In this document: positions 1-6,464 of the stretch, one piece after another
Layout: each line of letters begins with the position of its first letter
How positions within the stretch are numbered: the first letter of the stretch is position 1
Assembly (NCBI GenBank): GCA_015661095.1
Contig: JACVQI010000043.1
Span: 1-15,325 of the forward strand
Length of the DNA: 15,325 nt
From: Gammaproteobacteria bacterium
GTDB taxonomy: Bacteria > Pseudomonadota > Gammaproteobacteria > Eutrophobiales > Eutrophobiaceae
Reading direction: 5' to 3'
Made by a program: the position numbers and the translations under genes
Notes under the pieces: model-generated
What the model was told of the DNA's origin: nothing
The model's database searches: none
Seen by the model: only the letters and a program-made list of their open reading frames with translations

Positions 1-95
1 GTCTTGACGCCATGATCGGCAAGATTTTCACAGACCGCCTTACCTATGCCGCTGGCGGCGCCAGTCACTACCGCAATTCGATTTTTAATCTCCAT
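1..95 (-). CDS. Short-chain dehydrogenase/reductase (SDR), N-terminal fragment cut by the window edge
   Basis: Only the first 31 codons lie in the window; the rest continues off the left edge. The reverse strand reads MEIKNRIAVVTGAASGIGKA and onward. This is the first beta strand and glycine-rich TGxxxGIG turn that binds NAD(P) in the SDR superfamily (TGAASGIG, about residues 11-18). The ATG at 95-93 is preceded by a GAGG-like ribosome site about ten bases upstream. Substrate and cofactor preference cannot be judged from this fragment. It lies downstream of feoB on the same strand, but about 370 bp of non-coding DNA separates them, so it probably has its own promoter. The SDR assignment is firm; the exact function is unknown. 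Confidence 0.85.
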   Translation of the reverse strand, partial: MEIKNRIAVVTGAASGIGKAVCENLADHGVK

Positions 96-466
96 AGGCA
101 CATACCTCAATAATGGATATCAATACAGAAAACCCTGATTCAATCAATGGATGAAACCGGCAGGAGTTTTTATTCAGTATGGAACAGGCATAATCCGGAT
201 GCTTGGCAATTCTTCTAGCGCAGAGATGCAGATGTTTTATACCAGGTCCAACCACAGCTAAAATTGCAGGAACATTGGAACATCAATAATTTTGTAGCAT
301 CAGCGATATTATCTCACAATAAGATTATTCATTTTGAAAAACGCTGTTCACCCCTATTGATTTAGATCAACCATAGCAGGAAATATCTTTCAGTTATTAC
401 CATTATGCACAGCGGGATTTTTGACTGCCTGTGCCGAGATACAGACGATGAGGAAACGGTTTGACG
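96..466. other. Non-coding spacer between feoB and the SDR gene
   Basis: This 371-bp stretch has no convincing gene. It contains a perfect FNR/CRP-family type palindrome at 357-370 (separate entry). There is also an imperfect inverted repeat, GCACAG (407-412) with CTGTGC (429-434) across a 16-base loop just after the feoB stop. It has no uridine run on the feoB strand, so I do not call it a terminator. On the minus strand, TATAAT-like hexamers lie at 313-308 (GATAAT) and 329-324 (AATAAT), which could serve the SDR gene. Confidence 0.5.
357..370. promoter_or_regulatory. Perfect FNR/ANR-type binding site
   Basis: The sequence TTGAT-TTAG-ATCAA matches the FNR consensus TTGAT-N4-ATCAA at all ten specified positions. 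Measured from a possible minus-strand -10 (GATAAT, 313-308), its centre falls near -62, close to the class I activator position. This supports oxygen-responsive control of the SDR gene on the left. The distance to that gene's start (about 260 bp) implies a long leader. No FNR gene is in the window, and the Crp encoded here would favour TGTGA half-sites instead. Confidence 0.55.
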
Positions 467-2299
467 TTAAAATAATTGTACGACCTGATAGCCAATCCAG
501 GCGGCACAGTAGGAAAACACGGCATAAGCGATAAACATCTGCACCGGCAGCTTCAGAGAATTACTTTCCTTTCGCAGGATTGCCAGTGTCGAGACACACT
601 GCAGGGCGATGGCAAACATTATTAATAAAGCGACGCCCGAAGCGACCGGCAAGCCGCTGGACTGGATCTGATCAACCAATGGCACCATGTCATTATCAGC
701 ACCTTCAATGCCGTACAATGTGCCCAGAGTGCCGACAAATACTTCCCGTGCCAGAAAGGAACTCAGCAACGCAACGCCATATTTCCAGTCCAGCCCGAGC
801 GGCCGAAAGATCGGTTCAATGATTTTTCCCATGCGGCCCAACCATGAGGCACCGAGGTCCGTTCCTCCATTGGGGAAATAGCCGAGAATCCAGATAATAA
901 CGGTAACCAGGAAAATAATAGCGCCGGCCTTGGTGACAAAATGCCGGGCCCGGTTCCAGGAGTTTCTTAACAACGGCTTCCAGGACGGCAGCCGATAGGG
1001 CGGCATTTCAAGCACGAACGGCATGTCCTGCTGGCTGTGCGGACCGACTCTGGAAACGAGGGAAGTCACCAGTAAGCCGCACATCATGCCGAAAAAGTAG
1101 ACCATGAACATGGCCAGCCCCTGCAAACCCACCAGGCCGCCCAGCGCCTCGCGGGCAGGAATGAAGGCGGCAATAATCAATGTGTACACCGGCAGTCGCG
1201 CCGAACATGGCATGAGTGGAATGGCGAAATATGTCAGCCAGCGCTTGTAGGGTGAATCCACGGTCCGGGCGGCATAAATACCCGGGATGGCACAAGCAAC
1301 ACCGGACAACATGGGAATAAAACTTTTTCCCGTCAGCCCGAAAATACGCAATGGCTGATGGCAAATCACTGCAGCCCGGGCCAGATAGCCGCTATCCTCC
1401 AGTATGCCCACCACCATTGTCAGGACAAAAATTTGCGGCACGAACACCAGGAACGCACCGATCCCGCCGAATAACGCATCCTTGACGAAATCGCGAATAA
1501 CGCCCGGCGTGATCAGCGGTAAAACCAGGGCAGCCATCCAGGCCAACGATGCCCCGACCGCATCCATGGCCGGTGCCGACCAGGTAAAGATCGACTGAAA
1601 CAGCAGATACATGATGAGGAAGAAGGCGGCGCCACCGGTCCAGGTGTGCAGGAAAAAGGCATCCAGTCTCGCCTGCGATCTGATTAACAGGTCACCTTTA
1701 GGACCACAGTCCTCGGCCAGGTTGTGCGCCATTCGGCGCAATTCAACATCACTGATAGCCTTGAAATTAACCGGCACATGCTGGTGCTGCGAGACCTGGT
1801 TCTTGTCCATCGCTTGCTCCAGTTCCCGCAAACCCTGGCCTGTCTTTGCTGAGATCGGCAGTACCGGCACGCCGAGGGAGCGCTCCAGACCACGCGTGTC
1901 CAGATGCATGTCGTGCTTGGTCAGGACATCGATCATATTCGCGGCTATCAGCATGGGCTTGCCGTGTAACTGGCATTCCCGCAACACCTGCATGGCAAAG
2001 TGCAGTCCCTTCTCCAGGCGGCTGGCATCGAGGATGCAGATGACGTAATCGAGGTGTTCATCTGCCAGGGATTTTTTAAAGGCCCGGACCGCGATGCGTT
2101 CTTCCTCGGAGATGGAATGCAGTGAATAAACGCCGGGGAAATCCACCAGCTCCAGCGCCGGATTGGCGAGCATGGGACCGTAACTGATATCGACGGTAAT
2201 ACCGGGAAAGTTGGCAACTTTCTGGTTCATACCAGTTAACCGGTTAAACAACAAACTTTTGCCGGAATTCGGAGTGCCGATGATCAACGCTTCACTCAT
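467..2299 (-). CDS. feoB: Ferrous iron transport protein B (FeoB)
   Basis: FeoB is the inner-membrane permease for Fe2+ uptake, with an N-terminal GTPase-like domain. The G motifs are visible: GTPNSGKS (8-15), the G2 threonine in FPGITVD (T35), DFPG (53-56), NMID (121-124) and SAKTG (150-154). A short helical spacer of about 60 residues follows, then the membrane domain from about residue 215 to the end. That domain carries the two gate signatures: ACAIPGIYAART, and the PCSARLPVY motif with its conserved cysteine. A further REVFVGTLGTLYG motif lies near the C-terminus. At 610 residues it is shorter than E. coli FeoB (773), belonging to a compact form, and no domain is obviously missing. Its start overlaps the feoA stop by four bases (ATGA), so the two are translationally coupled. 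No feoC is present. Confidence 0.95.
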   Translation of the reverse strand: MSEALIIGTPNSGKSLLFNRLTGMNQKVANFPGITVDISYGPMLANPALELVDFPGVYSLHSISEEERIAVRAFKKSLADEHLDYVICILDASRLEKGLHFAMQVLRECQLHGKPMLIAANMIDVLTKHDMHLDTRGLERSLGVPVLPISAKTGQGLRELEQAMDKNQVSQHQHVPVNFKAISDVELRRMAHNLAEDCGPKGDLLIRSQARLDAFFLHTWTGGAAFFLIMYLLFQSIFTWSAPAMDAVGASLAWMAALVLPLITPGVIRDFVKDALFGGIGAFLVFVPQIFVLTMVVGILEDSGYLARAAVICHQPLRIFGLTGKSFIPMLSGVACAIPGIYAARTVDSPYKRWLTYFAIPLMPCSARLPVYTLIIAAFIPAREALGGLVGLQGLAMFMVYFFGMMCGLLVTSLVSRVGPHSQQDMPFVLEMPPYRLPSWKPLLRNSWNRARHFVTKAGAIIFLVTVIIWILGYFPNGGTDLGASWLGRMGKIIEPIFRPLGLDWKYGVALLSSFLAREVFVGTLGTLYGIEGADNDMVPLVDQIQSSGLPVASGVALLIMFAIALQCVSTLAILRKESNSLKLPVQMFIAYAVFSYCAAWIGYQVVQLF

Positions 2300-2535
2300 T
2301 CACTCACCCGGATATCGACCAGAGTGGCGACACTATCGTCCAGCGAATAAATCGTGTTATTAACGCGGTATAACTTGGGGGCACCCAGGCGCGGAACTTG
2401 TACGCACGTCACCTGTTCCCCCGGATGAAAGCCCAACTCCATCAAGCGGACCCGGTAACTTTCATCCAATGCCTGACTAAATCCCTGGACCAGGCATTTT
2501 TCCCCTTGCATTAACTCCCAGAGTGTTTTAATCAT
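2296..2535 (-). CDS. feoA: Ferrous iron transport protein A (FeoA)
   Basis: FeoA is a small cytoplasmic SH3-like protein thought to modulate FeoB. The 79 residues have the family pattern: an opening helix/strand, the RVRLMELGFHPGEQV core (about 28-42), then VPRLGAPKLYRVNNTIYSL leading to a closing strand ending in VDIRVSE. The length is normal for FeoA. It is the first gene of a feoA-feoB operon and overlaps feoB by four bases. The ATG at 2535 is preceded by only a weak ribosome site (a GAG-like stretch). A perfect 12-bp palindrome lies 15 bases upstream. The predicted transcript carries a leader of roughly 155 bases. Confidence 0.93.
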   Translation of the reverse strand: MIKTLWELMQGEKCLVQGFSQALDESYRVRLMELGFHPGEQVTCVQVPRLGAPKLYRVNNTIYSLDDSVATLVDIRVSE

Positions 2536-2549
2536 TCAGAAAAATCTCG

Positions 2550-2561
2550 CGGTATATACCG
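2550..2561. repeat. Palindrome CGGTATATACCG just upstream of feoA
   Basis: A perfect 12-bp palindrome (CGGTAT/ATACCG) ends 15 bases before the feoA start codon. In the feo transcript it could form a small hairpin near the ribosome-binding region, or on DNA it could be an operator half-pair. It has no uridine run, so it is not a terminator. Function unknown. Confidence 0.4.
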
Positions 2562-2697
2562 GTGGTTGGTTCACGTGATGGATACTGTTTCAGCCCTGGA
2601 TTGCCGAGGGTAAGCAGGAGCTAGTAGCAATGTGGGAACAAAACCGGACTAACCGTGATAACTTACCGTTTTCATGCTTAATAATGGATTCAACGCT

Positions 2698-2726
2698 ATT
2701 ATAGGAACATGTATTCTATTTGTAAA
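2698..2726 (-). promoter_or_regulatory. feoAB sigma70-type promoter
   Basis: The minus strand reads TTTACA (2726-2721), a 17-base spacer, and a perfect TATAAT (2703-2698). The -35 matches the consensus at five of six positions and the -10 at all six. Transcription would start near 2691 and give feoAB a leader of about 155 bases. The -35 lies within the Fur box, so iron-bound Fur should block polymerase. Confidence 0.75.
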
Positions 2727-2740
2727 TGAGATTCATTATC
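2722..2740. promoter_or_regulatory. Fur box in the feo/CDF intergenic region
   Basis: The 19 bases GTAAATGAGATTCATTATC match the classic Fur box GATAATGATAATCATTATC at 15 positions, including the whole right half CATTATC. The box overlaps the feoAB -35 element. It also sits about 35 bases before the divergent cation-efflux gene, so it may affect both directions. Iron repression of feoAB is well established in proteobacteria; control of the efflux gene is inference. Confidence 0.75.
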
Positions 2741-2765
2741 ATTTAGAACGATCTAATAATACAAT
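2736..2765 (+). promoter_or_regulatory. Possible promoter of the cation-efflux gene
   Basis: A weak plus-strand pair fits: TTATCA (2736-2741, four of six), an 18-base spacer, TACAAT (2760-2765, five of six). Its -35 overlaps the right end of the Fur box. With a start point only a few bases before the ATG at 2776 the leader would be very short, and no clear Shine-Dalgarno sequence is visible there. Confidence 0.3.
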
Positions 2766-2775
2766 AACTTAGCTT

Positions 2776-3681
2776 ATGCAAGATTCCGACTGGCAATGTG
2801 ACCGTATTTTCGGTCAGGACCAGATCCGGCCCGGGGAAAGACGGACCATACTGGTGCTGTTATTGACCGGCCTGACCATGGTGGTGGAAATTCTGGCGGG
2901 CCTACGGTTTGGCTCCATGGCCTTGCTGGCCGATGGGCTGCATATGGGTTCCCATGCCGTCGCCATGGCCGTCAGCGTCTTTGCCTATTATTACGCCCGC
3001 CACCATGCCGGCGACCAGCGCTTCAGTTTCGGCACCGGCAAGGTGAATTCACTGGCCGCTTTCGCCAGCGCCGTGCTGCTGGCGGCATTCGCGGCCATTA
3101 TGATTTTCGAGAGTATCAATCGCTTTATCCATCCGGTCGCAATCCAGTTCAATTACGCCCTGGTGGTGGCCTTTCTGGGTTTAATCGTGAATGGATTGAG
3201 CATGTTATTACTAGACCACGACGACCATGATCATGACGAAGATGAACACGATCATCACGACCATAACTTACGATCCGCCTATCTGCACGTCCTGGCCGAT
3301 GCCGTAACCTCCCTGTTCGCCATCGTTGCCTTACTGTCGGGCAAATATTTCGGCGCCTACTGGCTGGATCCGTGTATGGGTATCGTTGGCGCCATACTAA
3401 TCATCCGCTGGTCGATTGGTTTGTTGCAGGAAAGCAGTCTGGTGCTGCTGGACAAGCAACTACCGGCAACGCAGTTAACGAAACTCCGGGAGGCGATCGA
3501 GTTAACAAACCAGGATCGGATCTCCGATCTGCATATGTGGCGGATCGGCCCGGGAATCAATGCGGCGGAGTTCGTGATACACAGCGCCCGCCCCAAAACA
3601 CCCGATCATTACCGGAACTCTATTCCCCGGGATTTGCATATCGTCCACACGGCCATAGAAATCCACCTGGATAAGACATAA
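2776..3681 (+). CDS. dmeF: Cation diffusion facilitator, DmeF-like (divalent metal efflux)
   Basis: This is a six-helix inner-membrane metal/proton antiporter of the CDF family, 301 residues. The N-terminus GQDQIRPGERRT and the stretch FGSMALLADGLHMGSH resemble DmeF-type Co/Ni exporters. The metal site pairs D53-H56-H60 (HxxxH) in helix 2 with H171-D175 (HxxxD) in helix 5. A strongly acidic, histidine-rich cytoplasmic loop (148-163) lies between helices 4 and 5. A short C-terminal domain (about 225-301) contains the conserved DLHMW. The gene is divergent from feoAB across a Fur box, which raises the possibility that it exports Fe2+, or Co/Ni entering through Feo. Family is certain; the metal is not. 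The symbol rests on similarity recalled from memory. Confidence 0.85.
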   Translation: MQDSDWQCDRIFGQDQIRPGERRTILVLLLTGLTMVVEILAGLRFGSMALLADGLHMGSHAVAMAVSVFAYYYARHHAGDQRFSFGTGKVNSLAAFASAVLLAAFAAIMIFESINRFIHPVAIQFNYALVVAFLGLIVNGLSMLLLDHDDHDHDEDEHDHHDHNLRSAYLHVLADAVTSLFAIVALLSGKYFGAYWLDPCMGIVGAILIIRWSIGLLQESSLVLLDKQLPATQLTKLREAIELTNQDRISDLHMWRIGPGINAAEFVIHSARPKTPDHYRNSIPRDLHIVHTAIEIHLDKT

Positions 3682-3718
3682 ATTTAAGACTTGCCCTTAT
3701 GACAAGTAGGCAGCCTGA

Positions 3719-3746
3719 TTGATCACTGATATGCTAAACCTTTAAT
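3719..3746 (+). promoter_or_regulatory. Candidate promoter of the TusA-like gene
   Basis: TTGATC (3719-3724), a 16-base spacer and TTTAAT (3741-3746) form a plausible sigma70 promoter. Transcription would begin near 3753, about 20 bases before the ATG at 3773. A small inverted repeat, GCTA/TAGC, spans the -10. Confidence 0.4.
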
Positions 3747-3772
3747 AGCATCCAAAGATCGACAGTCAGATT

Positions 3773-3997
3773 ATGCAGACACAGGAAACAATTGCCGGAA
3801 TCAGATTTGACCAGACGCTGGATGCCAAAGGACTTAACTGTCCGCTACCTGTGCTTAAGGCAAAACTGGCCTTGAACCGGATGCAAGCCGGAGAAATCCT
3901 GCATGCCCGCACCGGTCATGAGATTATCCAGTCAACTGAAACTGACGGCGTCATCGAGTTTTTTATTCGCCGAACCATCAACCCGAATAAGATCTAA
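3773..3997 (+). CDS. TusA/SirA-family sulfur carrier-like protein, internally shortened
   Basis: TusA proteins carry sulfur as a persulfide on a cysteine in a CPxP motif, for tRNA thiolation or sulfur oxidation. The motif is present: LDAKGLNCPLPVLKAK, with Cys23 active. The C-terminal part, RTGHEIIQSTETDGVIEFFIRR (split here as RTGHEIIQST plus ETDGVIEFFIRR), also matches the family. Between them, about residues 44-46 (ILHA|RTGHE), roughly 16-18 residues usual in the family are missing. These include the conserved ATDPGS loop and the start of the second helix. The total of 74 residues is near normal only because of a 15-residue N-terminal extension. The frame is open throughout, so it is either a functional compact variant or an in-frame deletion. 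It stands alone, with no dsr or tus genes beside it. Confidence 0.85.
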   Translation: MQTQETIAGIRFDQTLDAKGLNCPLPVLKAKLALNRMQAGEILHARTGHEIIQSTETDGVIEFFIRRTINPNKI

Positions 3998-4114
3998 ATC
4001 CGGTTGCATATATATTTGATACAAATAAAATTCGTGCAGAGATGCACCAAAGGCCATAACTATAACCCGATAAAGATGGAAGAAACCCGAACGATAGTAC
4101 ATTAATTGATTTCT

Positions 4115-5062
4115 ATGATCCGCGAAGACAGGGATATTACGTTAATTCCACCCGTACCCACTCCTATTATCAATAATGGAGCATCATGGCGCATAAAGCT
4201 AACCTGCAATATGGACGGCAAGGTTACGCGGGTGCCGCAAGACTCAAAAACAGCCCTGCAGCAATTGGGTTTGGAAAATATCCAGGATCTGTTACCGGCA
4301 ACTCATGGTGAACATGTCAAGGCATGTATCAGCAACAAAAAAACGCAACTGGTTTATACCACAAATGGCAAGGCAACATTCTCGCTGGAGTATGCGCCCG
4401 TCGTAAATGGAATTGTTAATGTCTTTATCGTATGCCAGCCGGATCAAATCAGTAACCTTAATCAGGATAACGTTACCCAGACTGAGCTACTGGAGACACT
4501 CGATCACCTGAACACTGGAATAATAATATTTAATGAGAATCTGCGGATTTTTTATACCAATAAATCCGCACAACGATTGTTAACCACCGATTCTTGTCTT
4601 AAAAATTATTACGGCTATTTAAACTGCAAGGATCCGGGCATTACCGCTGAACTGAAGGAAATAGCTCTCGATCAGAAAGACCATTTGTTCTCGATAACAA
4701 GGGACGTGGGCCGCCCGGATCTGCATGTCCTGGTAACAACGCTGAAATCCAGCCGCGCCAATGTTGGCAGAAATCTGCCTACTACCATATTATTCGCTTT
4801 CGAAACAACGGCTGATTATACCCGTATCGAAGAAGTGGTCCGCAGCCTGTATCGTCTCTCACCCTCAGAGGCCAAGCTGGTATCGCAGCTTTTTATCTCG
4901 CCGCACCTGCAGACGGCCGCGGCCGCCCTGGGCATCACACTGAACACGGCCCGCACGCATCTCAAACGGATATACGTCAAGACTAATGTCAATCGCATCG
5001 CCTCCCTGATCCATATGATCGTCACCGGTCCGGCCAGTATCATCCTGAATACTGACAGTTAA
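4115..5062 (+). CDS. PAS-like/LuxR-type transcriptional regulator
   Basis: The C-terminus is a LuxR/GerE-like helix-turn-helix: LYRLSPSEAKLVSQLF, then AAAALGITLNTARTHLKRIY with IYVKTNVNRIASL, ending about 15 residues before the C-terminus. The pattern LSxxEaxL...TarthLkriy.Kt...r..l is the usual one. The upstream region (about residues 125-240) reads like a PAS fold: LLETLDHLNTGIIIFNENL, then RIFYTNKSAQRLL. The first 110 residues may be a second, diverged sensory domain. There is no receiver domain or membrane segment, so it is probably a cytoplasmic one-component regulator. I chose the ATG at 4115; an in-frame TTG at 4106 adds three residues. Neither has a good ribosome site. Its end overlaps the convergent OsmC gene by four bases. 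Target and ligand unknown. Confidence 0.8.
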   Translation: MIREDRDITLIPPVPTPIINNGASWRIKLTCNMDGKVTRVPQDSKTALQQLGLENIQDLLPATHGEHVKACISNKKTQLVYTTNGKATFSLEYAPVVNGIVNVFIVCQPDQISNLNQDNVTQTELLETLDHLNTGIIIFNENLRIFYTNKSAQRLLTTDSCLKNYYGYLNCKDPGITAELKEIALDQKDHLFSITRDVGRPDLHVLVTTLKSSRANVGRNLPTTILFAFETTADYTRIEEVVRSLYRLSPSEAKLVSQLFISPHLQTAAAALGITLNTARTHLKRIYVKTNVNRIASLIHMIVTGPASIILNTDS

Positions 5063-5490
5063 GTAGCTGGCTTTTCAGCTTCCTTTATCTGGAAGGAGTG
5101 GGTGATTTTTGCGGTCTTGCCCAGCATGATAGAGGCCGAACAATATTTTTCCGCGGACAACTGGATGGCTTTTTCCACCTGCGTTTCACTGACGCCGCGC
5201 CCCGTGATCAGAAAGCGAATATGGATATCGGTAAACACGCTGGGAATCGTATCGGCCCGTTTACCGTCCAGTTCTATGTCAATGGCGGTGATATCCTGCC
5301 GGGCTTTCTTCAGGATCGAGACGATATCGTAACTGGTGCATGCGCCGAGACCCAGCAAGATCATCTCCATCGGCCGGGGGCCGAGATCCCTGCCACCACC
5401 CTCCGGAGGGCCATCGATTACAACTTTATGACCGCTGGCTGAGCTGCCGATGAACGCCACACCCCCAGCCCATTTCAAAGACGTTTGCAT
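5059..5490 (-). CDS. OsmC family protein, YhfA-like
   Basis: OsmC/Ohr proteins form homodimers with a two-cysteine peroxidase-type centre. This 143-residue protein is close to E. coli YhfA: it starts MQTSLKWAGGVAF, has ASGHKVVIDG and PRPMEMILLGLGACTSYDIV, and later LSAEKYCSASIMLGK. The two conserved cysteines are at about 51 and 117 from this start. An upstream in-frame ATG at 5550 would add 20 residues (MVTVFYVTLLLVNQ...). I prefer 5490 because YhfA begins there and a GGGG stretch precedes it. It is divergent from crp, as yhfA is in E. coli, which supports both assignments. The substrate is not established even in E. coli; a role in organic peroxide handling is inferred from the family. Confidence 0.88.
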   Translation of the reverse strand: MQTSLKWAGGVAFIGSSASGHKVVIDGPPEGGGRDLGPRPMEMILLGLGACTSYDIVSILKKARQDITAIDIELDGKRADTIPSVFTDIHIRFLITGRGVSETQVEKAIQLSAEKYCSASIMLGKTAKITHSFQIKEAEKPAT

Positions 5491-5540
5491 ACAACATACC
5501 CCAACTGGTTGATTCACCAAAAGAAGAGTAACATAGAAAA

Positions 5541-5567
5541 CAGTTACCACTGAATATCAGTTACTAC
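5541..5567. repeat. Direct repeat CAGTTACYAC in the yhfA-like/crp spacer
   Basis: CAGTTACCAC begins at 5541 and CAGTTACTAC at 5558, a 17-bp period with nine of ten bases identical. A palindrome ACTGA-ATA-TCAGT (5549-5561) spans the junction. This compact repeat lies about 25-50 bases before crp and could be an operator for either divergent gene. It does not match the CRP consensus TGTGA-N6-TCACA. Confidence 0.4.
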
Positions 5568-5591
5568 CTTATCTTTACAGGGGGAAACCTC

Positions 5592-6227
5592 ATGCCAGAA
5601 CCATTACCCGTGGCAAGAAGTAATACGGTTGTACGCTTTCTCGAACACTGCCACAAAAAGAGCTTTCCAGCCAAGTCGGTGATCATCAAGGAAGGCGACC
5701 AGTCGCACGATCTCTTCTATATCATCAGCGGCTCCGTGACGGTATTAATCGAGGATCATAAAGGCCGTGAGATTGTGCTGGCTTATCTCAATGCCGGTGA
5801 TTTTTTTGGCGAGCTCGGCCTGTTCGACGAACAACACAAACGCACCGCCTTCGTCCGGGCCAAGTCCAAATGCGAAATCGCCCAGATTAACTATCAACGC
5901 ATGAAGGGACTGACCGATCTGTTCCCTGAACTCATTTTCGTCATTGCCGCCCAGATGGCGATCCGGTTGAAAAAAACCAGCCGCAAAGTCAGTGATCTGG
6001 CCTTCACCGATGTCAAAGGTCGGGTAGCCCGAACCCTGATAGATCTATGTAAAGAACCTGACTCCATAACCCATCCAGACGGCATGCTGGTGAAAATCAC
6101 CCGCCAGGAACTCGGCCGCATTGTCGGTTGTTCCCGCGAAATGGTCGGCAGGGTACTCAAGGACCTAGAAGAGGATCAATTGATATCGGTTGCAGGCAAA
6201 TCGATGGTTGTCTTCGGCACACGTTGA
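5592..6227 (+). CDS. crp: cAMP receptor protein (Crp/Vfr-type global regulator)
   Basis: Crp binds cAMP and activates or represses many promoters as a dimer. The 211 residues align along their whole length with E. coli CRP, offset by two. The cAMP pocket is recognisable: GELG (73-76), R84 with T85 replacing the E. coli serine 83, and T129-S130 in the C-helix. The DNA-binding helix-turn-helix ITRQELGRIVGCSREMVGRV (169-188) keeps R182, E183 and R187, the base-contacting residues, so TGTGA-type targets are expected. SREMVGR and KTSRKVSDLAF are nearer to Pseudomonas Vfr than to enteric Crp. The GGGGGAAA ribosome site lies just before the ATG. The gene is divergent from the YhfA-like gene, a conserved arrangement. 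Confidence 0.95.
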   Translation: MPEPLPVARSNTVVRFLEHCHKKSFPAKSVIIKEGDQSHDLFYIISGSVTVLIEDHKGREIVLAYLNAGDFFGELGLFDEQHKRTAFVRAKSKCEIAQINYQRMKGLTDLFPELIFVIAAQMAIRLKKTSRKVSDLAFTDVKGRVARTLIDLCKEPDSITHPDGMLVKITRQELGRIVGCSREMVGRVLKDLEEDQLISVAGKSMVVFGTR

Positions 6228-6251
6228 CTCAAAAGACTGAGGGAATTTTTT
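6228..6251 (+). terminator. Weak possible terminator after crp
   Basis: A four-base stem CTCA/TGAG (6228-6231 with 6238-6241) is followed within a few bases by six T (6246-6251). The T run suits an intrinsic terminator but the stem is very short, so this is tentative. Confidence 0.25.
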
Positions 6252-6274
6252 GAAGGGATACAGCATTCCGGATC

Positions 6275-6303
6275 TTGACAAAAAAAGCCATAATCAAGAC
6301 AAT
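6275..6303 (+). promoter_or_regulatory. Candidate promoter upstream of tRNA-Met
   Basis: A perfect TTGACA (6275-6280) is followed after 17 bases by GACAAT (6298-6303, four of six). Transcription would start near 6310 and read through the partial tRNA copy into the tRNA. A closer TATACT at 6435-6440 could be an alternative -10, but its -35 is poor. Confidence 0.4.
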
Positions 6304-6365
6304 CGCGCTCCCTGAATACCTGAAAGCAACCCGGCTCAGGATATTGCTAATAACTTATTTCAACT

Positions 6366-6383
6366 GCTATGTAGCTCAGACGG
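6366..6383 (+). pseudogene. Partial copy of the tRNA-Met 5' end
   Basis: The 18 bases GCTATGTAGCTCAGACGG are identical to positions 6466-6483 of the tRNA gene, exactly 100 bp downstream. The match extends leftward into the flank (AACTG) if one G is dropped. It covers the 5' acceptor strand and the D-stem/loop to about tRNA base 19; after that no tRNA sequence remains. It cannot fold as a tRNA and looks like a duplication remnant. Confidence 0.7.
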
Positions 6384-6464
6384 GCCATTAGCGAAACAGG
6401 GACGTTGAGCTTAGGGCTGCGGTTATAAAAACTTTATACTTGAAGAATGATCATATTTAAAACT

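Noticed and set aside
147..218. A 23-codon plus-strand ORF starting ATG GAT GAA in the feoB/SDR spacer
   Set aside because: It has no ribosome site and no recognisable sequence; random short ORFs of this length are expected.
1008..2217. Long overlapping frames on both strands within feoB
   Set aside because: They lie inside a clear full-length feoB, lack ribosome sites and have no recognisable protein motifs; they are shadows of the real gene.
2630..2704. A 24-codon plus-strand ORF antisense to the feo leader, with GGAG nine bases upstream
   Set aside because: It overlaps the feoAB promoter and leader, has no recognisable motif, and no plus-strand promoter is visible. Kept only as a note.
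3689..3707. ACTTG/CAAGT inverted repeat after the CDF gene as a terminator
   Set aside because: The stem is only five A/T-containing pairs and no T run follows.
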